A DNA stretch of 64,000 bases from Bacteroidales bacterium (GTDB taxonomy: Bacteria > Bacteroidota > Bacteroidia > Bacteroidales > UBA932), in NCBI GenBank assembly GCA_017480345.1, contig JAFVAU010000002.1, positions 1 through 64,000 on the forward strand, read 5' to 3'. Made by a program: the position numbers and the translations under genes. The notes below the pieces were generated by a model. It worked only from the letters and a program-made list of their open reading frames with translations. It made no database searches and was not told the DNA's origin. Positions 16,229 to 23,771 of this stretch are shown in pieces; position 1 is the stretch's first letter; the number at the start of each line of letters is the position of its first letter.

Positions 16229-16543
16229 ATGGAAGAGAAAAAGGACAGATGGGCCGCGCTCAAGAAAAGTGACCACAATTACCTGGTCCCTTTTGTGATT
16301 ATCTCCACCACGCTGGTGGCCTTGTGGCTGCTGTTCTTCGCCCATAACAGCGTCCTTTCTTGGATAGGGGCCACCATGGAGGAGAAGTCGCAGGAGGCGG
16401 AAATGGCCCGCCTGAAGGCGGAAATCCAGGAAATGGACCAGGAGATAGACCGGCTCCGGAACAACACGGATACGCTGGAGGCCTTTGCCCGGGAGCAGTA
16501 TTACTTCTCCGCTCCGGGAGAGGACGTATACATCTTGGAATAG
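16229..16543 (+). CDS. Septum formation initiator, FtsB/DivIC family
   Basis: 104 residues: short basic N terminus, one membrane segment (LVPFVIISTTLVALWLLFFA), then a coiled coil (about residues 48-85, EAEMARLKAEIQEMDQEID) and a conserved short tail (REQYYFSAPGEDVYILE). This is the bitopic FtsB/DivIC layout; it should sit in the divisome with FtsL and FtsQ. The last 43 bases overlap convergently with the 3' end of folP on the other strand. Confidence 0.88.
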   Translation: MEEKKDRWAALKKSDHNYLVPFVIISTTLVALWLLFFAHNSVLSWIGATMEEKSQEAEMARLKAEIQEMDQEIDRLRNNTDTLEAFAREQYYFSAPGEDVYILE

Positions 16544-17445
16544 AGCCGGGCGGTCCGGACGGCGGGAACTACGTCGTGCACCCGGAGCCAGGTGGCGCCT
16601 CTTTCCAGCGCAGCCATGTTCAGAACTTGAGTTGCGGGCATCGCTTCTTCGGGAGTGATGCCCAAAACTTTATAAATCATGCTCTTGCGGGACAGGCCCG
16701 CCAATATGGGCCGATGGAAGGCCTGCGAGATTTCATCCAGCCTCCGCAGCAATTCGTAGTTCTGTTCCACCGTCTTGGCAAAGCCGAAGCCCGGGTCCAG
16801 GATCCACTCCCGGATGCCGGCATCGGCCGCCCTCTTCCCGAAATCCCGGAAGTAGCGTATCACCGCGTCCACCACATCGTCGTAGTCCGTAAGGCTCTGC
16901 ATGGTTTCCGGCGTCCCGCGCATGTGCATGGCCACATAGGGGAGTCCCAGCCGTCCCACCGTCTCCAGCATCCGTGAATCCATCCCGCCGGCCGATATGT
17001 CATTCACCACAAACGGGCCGACGGTCTCAAACGCCCTCCGGACAATCTCCGCCCGGTAAGTGTCGATGGAAATAGGAGGAAACTCCCTTCCGGGGGACTC
17101 CGGTCGCTTTGCGACCTCCGGCCCCTCCCACTGTCCGGCTCGTCCGCTTCGCGAACGGCCAGCCAGCGGGCCCCTCCCCCTACCCTCGTCCGGGGGTGGA
17201 CAAGCCCCCGGAAGGGAGTTCCCTCCTATCTCCGTCAGGACGGGCTCCAGGCGGGACCATTCTTCTTCCAGGGAGGGCTGCGGGGCGCCCGGGCGGGTGC
17301 TGCAGGCCCCCAGGTCCACCACATCGGCCCCGTCGGCCCACATCTGACGGATGCGGGAGAGGGCGTCGGCCCTGGATACCTGGCTGCCGGCGTAGAACGA
17401 GTCCGGCGTCAGGTTCAGGATTCCCATGATGTGGATGCTTTGCAT
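16501..17445 (-). CDS. folP: Dihydropteroate synthase with an in-frame palindromic-element insertion
   Basis: 314 residues from MQSIHIMGILNLTPDSFYAG; the open frame upstream is not used. DHPS marks: NLTPDSF (metal/pterin Asn), DLGACSTRPGA, ISIDTYRAEI, VVNDISAGG, and the C-terminal KSMIYKVLG and RVHD. Between EEEWSRLEPVLTEIGG and SIDTYRAE, where normal enzymes have about ten residues, lie about 50 Pro/Gly/Arg-rich residues (about 73-124) encoded by the element at 17072-17229. The insert stays in frame and has no stop. The enzyme joins pABA to dihydropterin pyrophosphate and is normally essential, so it presumably tolerates this loop. It is downstream of the DoxX-like gene (14 bases). Confidence 0.93.
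   Translation of the reverse strand: MQSIHIMGILNLTPDSFYAGSQVSRADALSRIRQMWADGADVVDLGACSTRPGAPQPSLEEEWSRLEPVLTEIGGNSLPGACPPPDEGRGRGPLAGRSRSGRAGQWEGPEVAKRPESPGREFPPISIDTYRAEIVRRAFETVGPFVVNDISAGGMDSRMLETVGRLGLPYVAMHMRGTPETMQSLTDYDDVVDAVIRYFRDFGKRAADAGIREWILDPGFGFAKTVEQNYELLRRLDEISQAFHRPILAGLSRKSMIYKVLGITPEEAMPATQVLNMAALERGATWLRVHDVVPAVRTARLYSKMYTSSPGAEK
17072..17229. repeat. Palindromic insertion element inside folP
   Basis: Arms 17072-17096 and 17205-17229 are 25-base inverted repeats with one mismatch, beginning ATAGGAGG and ending CCGGGGG. The 108-base centre holds a smaller hairpin, GGTCGC-TTT-GCGACC (17107-17121), and GGGAGGGGCC-type runs read on the minus strand. The GTCGC...GCGAC core recurs in the elements at 28199-28317 and 58246-58411. 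No ORF of its own. Confidence 0.85.
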
Positions 17446-17459
17446 GGCTGGAGAGTTGA

Positions 17460-18518
17460 TTACAGCAGGAGCAAAATGGCCAGGAGCCCTACGCAGAAGC
17501 CTTGGGCGGTGAGGCGGCGACGGGTGACGTGGCGGGTGGAAAGGGCCAGCGGGTCTTCGGCGATGTCTTCCCGGAGGGAATCCGGCACATGCGGGGCGCT
17601 CCACTTGTGAATCACCTCCCCGTCATAAAAATAGGAGCCGCCACCGTTGGAACGGTTCAGGGTGATAAGCGTCTTGTAGTCAGAGAAATAAGGAGCCACA
17701 TCGGCCGGCAGGGCCAGGGCTTCCACCTCTTCCCTACTGGCCGATACCAGCAGCAGCGGAAGAGCCTCCGTCCCCTGAAGCAGGCGGTGGTGCTCCGTCA
17801 CGCGGGCCCAATCGGCCTTGGAGACATCATAGACGGAGATAACCACCACCTTGTCCCGGGCGGCCAGTTCATCTTGATATGTGCCCTCCGCGTCAAAGAA
17901 ACTCAGAATGGGGGCGCGGCGGAAATCCTCTTCCTCGGCATTCTCGTCCAGGGAGGCGAAGAGCTGGGAGCCCCAGTTAAAAGGCGTGAAATCCACGATG
18001 GGAAGGTGGGAATTGCAATAGACGGCGCCCAAAATGACCGCGGCAAAGGCTACGCCGGCCGCCACGTTCTTGTGCACCCGCGGCGTACCGAACTCCTTGA
18101 AGGGAGTGAAAGCCACCACAGCCAGCACAATGAGCACCACGTTCTTCCAGAAACTCTGGGCATGGCTCAGATGCACCGCCTGCCCGAAGCAGCCGCAATC
18201 CATGGGCGGGTTGAAAATCCACAGCAGGAGGGTTACCACGGTGAAAACGCCCAGCATGGCATAGGCCACGATGGCCGACAGCTTCCGGAACACCCCGGTA
18301 ATGAGGCCGATACCCACGGCGCACTCCGTCATGGCCAGAGCCACACCCACGGCCTTGGCTGCCCCCGTGAGAAAAGCCAGGTGGAAGAATTTGAAATACT
18401 CCTGAACGATGAGCATAGTGCCCACCGGGTCTACCAGTTTGAGCAGCCCCGAAATCAGGAACACCACCCCCAGGACACCGGCGGTGTGCCGGCGGAAAGT
18501 CTGATAGGAAGGCTTCAT
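17460..18518 (-). CDS. DoxX-like / BT_3928-family membrane protein
   Basis: 352 residues. The first half has four membrane segments of DoxX/MauE type (GVLGVVFLISGLLKLVDPVG, then the conserved NPPMDCGCFGQAV Cys pair). The second half is a soluble domain of about 150 residues, then a last hydrophobic segment at the C terminus (GFCVGLLAILLLL). Such proteins are common next to tmk or tpiA in Bacteroidetes; DoxX/MauE proteins are linked to disulphide or quinone redox, but the role here is not known. It overlaps tmk by four bases. Confidence 0.78.
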   Translation of the reverse strand: MKPSYQTFRRHTAGVLGVVFLISGLLKLVDPVGTMLIVQEYFKFFHLAFLTGAAKAVGVALAMTECAVGIGLITGVFRKLSAIVAYAMLGVFTVVTLLLWIFNPPMDCGCFGQAVHLSHAQSFWKNVVLIVLAVVAFTPFKEFGTPRVHKNVAAGVAFAAVILGAVYCNSHLPIVDFTPFNWGSQLFASLDENAEEEDFRRAPILSFFDAEGTYQDELAARDKVVVISVYDVSKADWARVTEHHRLLQGTEALPLLLVSASREEVEALALPADVAPYFSDYKTLITLNRSNGGGSYFYDGEVIHKWSAPHVPDSLREDIAEDPLALSTRHVTRRRLTAQGFCVGLLAILLLL

Positions 18519-19195
18519 GCAAGGAAAGGGTCTACGGCGGCTTTCACCTTCTGGAAAATGGCCTCCGGAGGCAGCATCTGACCCCAGGCGTCCGAGCAGT
18601 CTATGCGGCGGAACTTGGGATCCCGCTCCGTCTGGGCCACATACATCTCCCGCACCGTCTTCTGGAAGGAGATGGAAGCCTCATGAATGTCCTGGGCGCC
18701 GGAAAGGTACTCCCGGTCCTCCCCTGCCCGCTGGTGCGTAAGGCTCTGCTCCACAAAGCCGATGGGAACGTCCAGAAAGAGATTCAGGTCCGGTACAGGA
18801 AGCTGGAAGTCTCCGTACTCCGTGTTGAAAATCCAGTCCCGGAGCTGCTGACGCTCCTGATCCCCGGCCAACTTGGCGCACTGGTAGGCAATGTTGGAAT
18901 ACACGTAGCGGTCCAGCAGGACGGTTTTCCCCTCCCGGAGCGCCTTCTTCATGAGAGGCGCCGCCCCGTGACGGTCTTCCGCAAACAGGAGGGCCACCAA
19001 CTGGGGGTGCACGGCGTCATTGGAGCCAAAATCCCCCCGCAGGAAACGGGAAATGAGGTCTCCGTAGACAGGGGCGTCATAACGGGGGAAATGGATGTAT
19101 TCCAAAGCCCCCTGGCGCTGAATCAGATATTCTTTGAGCCGCTTGACCTGGGTGGATTTGCCCGCCCCGTCAAGTCCTTCGAGTACAATGAGCAT
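18515..19195 (-). CDS. tmk: Thymidylate kinase
   Basis: 226 residues. P-loop LEGLDGAGKSTQVKRL at the N terminus, the DRY motif in VLLDRYVYSNIAYQ near residue 98, and PDLNLFLDVPIG near residue 136. It phosphorylates dTMP to dTDP. It has its own promoter and leads the operon tmk - DoxX-like - folP. Confidence 0.94.
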   Translation of the reverse strand: MLIVLEGLDGAGKSTQVKRLKEYLIQRQGALEYIHFPRYDAPVYGDLISRFLRGDFGSNDAVHPQLVALLFAEDRHGAAPLMKKALREGKTVLLDRYVYSNIAYQCAKLAGDQERQQLRDWIFNTEYGDFQLPVPDLNLFLDVPIGFVEQSLTHQRAGEDREYLSGAQDIHEASISFQKTVREMYVAQTERDPKFRRIDCSDAWGQMLPPEAIFQKVKAAVDPFLA

Positions 19196-19213
19196 AGTTA
19201 GTGTTAAAGTTTA

Positions 19214-19221
19214 CAAAGATA
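19214..19221 (-). promoter_or_regulatory. -7 box for the tmk operon
   Basis: TATCTTTG on the minus strand, 18 bases upstream of the tmk ATG. Confidence 0.6.
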
Positions 19222-19238
19222 CAAAAAATAGTTGTATC

Positions 19239-20249
19239 TTATTCGCTGCGGCGCGGCGAATAGGCCGTGTTGTTCCGGAGTTTCTCCTCACTCACGGTAG
19301 GGACCACGGGCCGGATGGTGCCGTCGGGGTTGTAGTACAGGTAGTCCACGCAGACGGAACGGTGGAAGCCCGCCGCCCCCGGCACGTCGCCGAAGTTGTG
19401 CAGTCCCAGGTCTCCGGTGTGGTAGAACAGCAGCCAGTCGGCTCCGAACTGCACAATACTGTGGTGATTTGTGCCGCTGCTCACCGGCCCCAGGATAACG
19501 CCCTTGTACTCATAGGGCCCCAGGGGATTATCGGCCATGGCGTAAACAATCTCCGGCTGGTGGCCCGTGAAGGGGCTGTTGCTGTAGGAGAGGTAGTACT
19601 TTCCTTTGTATTTGTGTACCCAGGAGGCCTCGAAGAACTCCACCAGACCCTCGATGATGTGTACCTCGCCGTCGTAGGAAATCATGTCCTCGTTCAGCTT
19701 GATGCAGCAGCAGGTGTTCTGCCCCACGAACATGTAGGCCTGGCCGTCATCGTCAATGAAGACGCAGGGGTCTATGAAGTCGCGGTCGCAGATAACGCCG
19801 GGGGAGTCGATGGAAAGGAGCGGATGCCCCAGCGGGTCTTCGAAGGGGCCCCACGGATGGTCCGACACCGCCACGCCGATATGCCGGGTGTCGGTAGGGA
19901 AGTAGAAATAGTATTTCCCGTTCCGGTAGGCGCAGTCGGGCGCCCAGGCGGCGCGGGTGGCCCAGGTGGTCTGCTCGAAGGGCCGGAAAATCACGCCCCG
20001 GTCTTCAAAGGTCTTCAGATCGGCCGTGACGTAGCAGTGATAGTCATCCATGTCGAAGCCCTGCGCCCCGTCCCGGTCGTGGCTGGGATAGAGGTACAGC
20101 GAGTCTCCGAACACCCGGGCCGATGGATCGGCCGAATACATGTGCGTGATGACGGGATTGCCGCCCAGTTCATGGTGCTGCGCCCGGCCGCAGGAAAGCA
20201 GGGCAAAAAGGAAGGGCAAAAGCCCGAGGAGCATGGTTTTATTTATCAT
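19239..20249 (-). CDS. Glycoside hydrolase family 43 lipoprotein
   Basis: 336 residues with a lipoprotein signal (LPFLFALLSCGR, Cys20). The five-bladed propeller signature is present: Asp base in YSADPSARVFG, WAPDCAYRNGKYYFYFP, pKa-tuning Asp in DRDFIDPCVFIDDDG, and acid Glu in FFEASWVHKYKGKYYLSYS. GH43 enzymes remove arabinose or xylose (sometimes galactose) from plant glycans; subfamily cannot be fixed by eye. It would act at the cell surface or in the periplasm. No susC/susD pair is nearby. It lies between tmk and the Fic gene without tight spacing. Confidence 0.88.
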   Translation of the reverse strand: MINKTMLLGLLPFLFALLSCGRAQHHELGGNPVITHMYSADPSARVFGDSLYLYPSHDRDGAQGFDMDDYHCYVTADLKTFEDRGVIFRPFEQTTWATRAAWAPDCAYRNGKYYFYFPTDTRHIGVAVSDHPWGPFEDPLGHPLLSIDSPGVICDRDFIDPCVFIDDDGQAYMFVGQNTCCCIKLNEDMISYDGEVHIIEGLVEFFEASWVHKYKGKYYLSYSNSPFTGHQPEIVYAMADNPLGPYEYKGVILGPVSSGTNHHSIVQFGADWLLFYHTGDLGLHNFGDVPGAAGFHRSVCVDYLYYNPDGTIRPVVPTVSEEKLRNNTAYSPRRSE

Positions 20250-20277
20250 GGTACCCTGTCACCTTTGTTCCGCGAAA

Positions 20278-21312
20278 TCAGAAATAGGTCTGAACGGCGA
20301 AGTCGAACTGGTCGATGAATATCTTCTTGAAAGCGGAAATGTTGTTTTGCTCGTAGAAAATAAGCATAGCCTTCTTGTAGTCCACTGAGTCAACCGTACG
20401 GAAGGATATCGGGCAGTACTTGTTTGCAATCAGGATGGCGTTGCTGGTGATGCGGGCAGTGCGCTTGTTGCCGTCAGAGAAAGCCTGTATGTAGGACAGG
20501 AGTACCAGGGCCAGCAGGGCTTTTTCGAAAACGTTTTTCTTTCCGTTGATCAGACGGCAGCTGTCTTCAAGGGCTTCGCGGATTTGGTATTCGTTGTCCA
20601 AAGGATAGTAGTTGGTGCCGATGATGCCTACACGGCGTTTACGGATGCCCTTATCCACATTCAATTCCTTGGTGAGCAGCGCGTGGAGTTCCTCTATACG
20701 CCAGATGGAGAGTTCCTTAAGGTATTCAGGATCGGCCAGAACGAAATCGAGCGCGTCCTTATGGTTAAGGAGCATGACGGCTTCTTCCTTTGTCTTGCCG
20801 GAAGCGGTCTGCTTCTCCTTCAGGAGTTTCTCGGTCTCCAGGAGGGAATAAGTATTGCCTTCAATCTGGGATGACTTCCAACTGAGGTCAATGCCCAGGC
20901 GCTCCATCTCCTTGCGGTATTCATTGGCGGTGATACCCTCCAGGTTGCGGGTGAACTGGGCCTGCAGGGCATCAAGACGTTCTTTCTCTTCGGCCGAGAA
21001 TAGGTCCACTTTGGGGAGAATGTCGTTGATAAGGTCGAAGTTGAAGTTGGTCTGGATTTCGCGTTCATCTGTCTCTTTCTGGAAGTAGGTGTCGATGTTC
21101 AGTTCCATCGTCACATGGGCCTGCGGGGACACGTTATAGCGCGTGGCGCGACCCTGGCCGGAGACAATGATAGAGCCGGCCTCCACCAACGAGGCAAGGA
21201 TTCGCTTGACGGTGGCGGGGCTTTCCGAAAGGTTCATGCCGGTCTCTATCTCACTTCTGGAGGAGCCTGGATGGTAGTGCAAGAACTGGAGTATTTCGTT
21301 TTCTCTGGTCAT
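20278..21312 (-). CDS. Fic-family protein with winged-helix N terminus; catalytic His replaced by Gln
   Basis: 344 residues. An N-terminal HTH (about residues 1-60, EILQFLHYHPGSSRSEIETG) is followed by a linker, the class II-type inhibitory motif KSSQIEGNTYS near residue 148 and the Fic core. The active loop reads YIQAFSDGNKRTAR: where AMP-transferring Fic proteins have His (HxFxxGN[G/K]R), the codon at 20485-20487 is CAG (Gln276). The rest of the loop is intact. Without His the protein may be inactive for AMPylation or use other chemistry, or act mainly as a DNA-binding regulator. Repeated CGGCTCAAAT words overlap its promoter, consistent with autoregulation. Gene and flanks are less GC-rich than neighbours, suggesting transfer. 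Confidence 0.85.
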   Translation of the reverse strand: MTRENEILQFLHYHPGSSRSEIETGMNLSESPATVKRILASLVEAGSIIVSGQGRATRYNVSPQAHVTMELNIDTYFQKETDEREIQTNFNFDLINDILPKVDLFSAEEKERLDALQAQFTRNLEGITANEYRKEMERLGIDLSWKSSQIEGNTYSLLETEKLLKEKQTASGKTKEEAVMLLNHKDALDFVLADPEYLKELSIWRIEELHALLTKELNVDKGIRKRRVGIIGTNYYPLDNEYQIREALEDSCRLINGKKNVFEKALLALVLLSYIQAFSDGNKRTARITSNAILIANKYCPISFRTVDSVDYKKAMLIFYEQNNISAFKKIFIDQFDFAVQTYF

Positions 21313-21327
21313 GGTCCTTTTTATTTA

Positions 21328-21408
21328 CGGCTCAAATTTACAAAAAATACGGCTCAAATTCCAAAATTTTGAGCCGATAATCACTTTTTTGAACGGTTAT
21401 TTGAGCCG
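21328..21408. promoter_or_regulatory. Four CGGCTCAAAT operator-like words over the Fic promoter
   Basis: CGGCTCAAAT at 21328-21337 and 21350-21359, and the reverse form at 21367-21376 (TTTTGAGCCG, one change) and 21399-21408 (ATTTGAGCCG). The minus-strand -7 box TAAATTTG (21333-21340) overlaps the first word. Binding by the HTH of the Fic protein is inference. Confidence 0.6.
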
Positions 21409-21508
21409 AATTGCGGGCCGGAAAAATCCATATTTCGATAGCTAGAAGAAGTAAAATAGAACAATCTCCCCTTCTGGACTCGTCTCAAAGATGAGAGTAC
21501 GCTTATAT

Positions 21509-21646
21509 TTATCCGCCGAGTTCGGCAAAACCAGCTTTAAGTTTGTCTACAACATCGTCAACGGTGTGGCCGGCAATCTTCATCATTCGGAGTTTGGGAT
21601 TGTCGCCGAACAATTGTTTGACATCCGTCATGTCAACGGTAATCAT
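21509..21646 (-). CDS. Small ORF of unknown origin, 45 residues
   Basis: From ATG (21644-21646) to TAA (21509-21511): MITVDMTDVKQLFGDNPK at the start and VDDVVDKLKAGFAELGG at the end. The composition looks protein-like (amphipathic helices, Gly-Gly end) and GC is below the window average. It may be a short protein or the tail of a lost gene. No family recognised and no clear promoter. It and the operator array account for the 457 bases between the Fic and GH29 genes; the rest (21409-21508, 21647-21769) shows nothing I can name. Confidence 0.35.
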   Translation of the reverse strand: MITVDMTDVKQLFGDNPKLRMMKIAGHTVDDVVDKLKAGFAELGG

Positions 21647-21769
21647 GCTTGCCTTGGCCAATAGGGGCTGGATGCCTGACCACCGACAAAATGAAGGGTT
21701 CGCTTATTCTTTGAATACTCCTGAAAAGCGCTGATGTTTTGCCTCCGCTGAAATAGCGTATTTTTGTTA

Positions 21770-23158
21770 TTATCGGGCATATACCCCAATTTCGGCGATG
21801 GCGAGCTCTCCGTCCCATCGGGTGAATTTCAGACGGACGGCATCGGCCGGACGCTGGGGGAAGCGGAGGATATGGACGCGGCCGATGACCTCTTCCTGGG
21901 CCCGGACGGGAGTCCAGATGCCGTCTTGCCGCAGTTCCAGCTGCCACTTTTTCACGACATCGGCCTTTTTCTCCGTCATGACAACCATGCCCACCGGCGT
22001 ATCTTCAGGGAGTGTCACGCTCCACCATGGCTCCCTCACCATGGGGCTGGATACCCAGCAGGAGGAGAAATCGTCGTCATTGGCGAAGTCCATGAGCATC
22101 ATGTCGTCGGACCAGGAGGAATCGCAGGGCCTGCCGATGGCAAGGTTCACCTCCGTGATGGGGGCGGGCGCCTTCGGAACATCCACCATGTGGCCGGTAT
22201 TCTTCCAAATTTGGCCGATGCGCGCCATCGCTGCTACGGCGTTTTCGTCAATGAGCCCGTCCCGGTTGGGCGCAGCATTGAGAATGTAGGTGCAGTAGGC
22301 CTGATTATAGGGAATGATGTTCTCCCGGACGATGGCCTCCACGTCCTTGAGCGGAGCGGAGGGGAATTCCTCTTTCCAGAACCAGGTGCGCTGGAGAGGG
22401 TAGCAGGCCATGGCGGGAAGGCTGTTGGTCTCCGGTGAAATTTTTTGCCCTGCGCCCTGCTCGTAACAGCGGATGTCCGAATAGAAGAGGGCCTCCTGCG
22501 GGTACTTGGCGCCATTGAGGTCCATCACCAGGCAATTGGGCTGCAGGGACTTGACATAGTTGTAGATTTCCGGAAAGGGAATGTCCTGATAGGAAATGCG
22601 TCCCCAGGGGGCGTCCCAGCCGTCGAACATCAGGGTGTTCACCGGACCGTATTCCGTGAGGAGCTCGCGAAGCTGTTCCTTGATGAAGGCAATCTTCTCC
22701 GGCGTGAACGGCAGGGTGGGCCTGATGCCGTGGTGGGTGTCCAGGATGGAGAAGTGATACATGATTTGCATCCTCTCTTTCCGGAGGGATTGGACCAGTT
22801 CCTTCAGGACATCCCGCCTCAGCGGCGAGTTCATTACACTGTAATCCGTTGTGGCCGTATCCCATAGGCAGAAGCCGGCATGGTGCTTCACGGAAATGCA
22901 GATGAATTTGGCTCCGGCGCTCTTCGCCACCGCCACCCACTGGTCCGTATCCAGCCTCACCGGGTTGAACACCTCCGGGGCGAGCTGCGGGTCCGTCCAG
23001 TCGGCCTCTTGGAAGGTGGGCAGGCCGAAGTGAACGAACATTCCGAAGCGGAAGTCCACAAATTCCTGCTGGAGGGCGTGCAAGCTTTTTTGTTGTGCGG
23101 GAGCCTTCAGGCTCCCTGCCAGCAGGGTCAAAACTACTATCAGGGTAAATCGTTTCAT
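21770..23158 (-). CDS. Exported GH29-type alpha-L-fucosidase
   Basis: 462 residues from MKRFTLIVVLTLLAGSLKAPA, a signal peptide. GH29 fold marks: FRFGMFVHFGLPTF, AKSAGAKFICISVKHHAGFCLWDTATTDY (paired His), and the likely nucleophile Asp in NTLMFDGWDAP near residue 187. The C-terminal 120 residues form a beta-sandwich that resembles an F5/8-type carbohydrate-binding module. It should release fucose from host or dietary glycans. An upstream in-frame extension to 23503 crosses rimP on the other strand and is not real. The upstream TATCTTTA (23201-23208) is a weaker -7 box. Confidence 0.87.
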   Translation of the reverse strand: MKRFTLIVVLTLLAGSLKAPAQQKSLHALQQEFVDFRFGMFVHFGLPTFQEADWTDPQLAPEVFNPVRLDTDQWVAVAKSAGAKFICISVKHHAGFCLWDTATTDYSVMNSPLRRDVLKELVQSLRKERMQIMYHFSILDTHHGIRPTLPFTPEKIAFIKEQLRELLTEYGPVNTLMFDGWDAPWGRISYQDIPFPEIYNYVKSLQPNCLVMDLNGAKYPQEALFYSDIRCYEQGAGQKISPETNSLPAMACYPLQRTWFWKEEFPSAPLKDVEAIVRENIIPYNQAYCTYILNAAPNRDGLIDENAVAAMARIGQIWKNTGHMVDVPKAPAPITEVNLAIGRPCDSSWSDDMMLMDFANDDDFSSCWVSSPMVREPWWSVTLPEDTPVGMVVMTEKKADVVKKWQLELRQDGIWTPVRAQEEVIGRVHILRFPQRPADAVRLKFTRWDGELAIAEIGVYAR

Positions 23159-23227
23159 TTTCTTTCTCTGTTTTATTCTGCTAAGATAGTTGTTTTCTCT
23201 TAAAGATACCCACGGGCTATCCCGGAA

Positions 23228-23259
23228 TTTGCATTTCCGGATAATTCTTCGTAAATTTG
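23228..23259 (+). promoter_or_regulatory. Promoter of rimP-nusA-infB
   Basis: TTTG at 23228-23231, a 20-base spacer and TAAATTTG at 23252-23259: a full match to the Bacteroidetes primary-sigma consensus. The leader of about 80 bases to the rimP ATG contains a small palindrome. Confidence 0.65.
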
Positions 23260-23309
23260 CACCCGTGAACGAGATAGAGGACGGCGGTCCCCTATCTTTT
23301 TTTATGAAA

Positions 23310-23334
23310 GATGCCCGGTCGGGCCGGGCATGAC
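23310..23334. repeat. Short REP-type palindrome in the rimP leader
   Basis: GATGCCCGG and CCGGGCATGAC form the arms around a short G/C centre. The same unit recurs at 34923-34948 and, with T/A in place of G/C next to the arms, in infB at 25438-25465 on the other strand. It ends 11 bases before the rimP ATG, so it would fold in the mRNA leader. Confidence 0.7.
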
Positions 23335-23345
23335 AGAAAAGGACT

Positions 23346-23759
23346 ATGAACAAAGAAAAGATCATTGAGGCCATCGGGCCGGCGGTGAAAGAGCGGGGCT
23401 GCTTCCTGGTGGAGGTGAGCGTGAGCGCAGACAATGACATCGAGATTGTCATCGAGAAGGAGGAGGGAATTGTGGACTGGGAAGACTGCGCCGCCATCGA
23501 CAAGGTGATGCACGGGCTCTTTGACCAGGACGTGGAAGATTATGCCCTTACGGTGTCATCGGCCGGGCTGGACCGTCCTTTCAAGGTGATGAAACAATTC
23601 CAGAAGGCCATCGGCACCAAGGTGGATGTCTGGATGAAGGGGGGAAAGAAGGTGAAGGGCGTGCTTGTGGCCGCCACGGAAGAAGACGTCACGGTGGATG
23701 AAAGCGTAATCCCGTTTTCACAAATCAATTCCGTCCGGCCCATCATTGAATTTAAATAA
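23346..23759 (+). CDS. rimP: Ribosome maturation factor
   Basis: 137 residues, shorter than the E. coli form. The alpha/beta N-terminal domain (VEVSVSADNDIEIVIEKEEG, WEDCAAIDKVM) with YALTVSSAGLDRPFK is the RimP signature; the C-terminal Sm-like domain is short (GVLVAATEEDVTVDE). It helps assemble the 30S subunit. Start of the conserved rimP-nusA-infB operon; nusA begins 12 bases on. Confidence 0.93.
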   Translation: MNKEKIIEAIGPAVKERGCFLVEVSVSADNDIEIVIEKEEGIVDWEDCAAIDKVMHGLFDQDVEDYALTVSSAGLDRPFKVMKQFQKAIGTKVDVWMKGGKKVKGVLVAATEEDVTVDESVIPFSQINSVRPIIEFK

Positions 23760-23771
23760 TACAAACATAAA

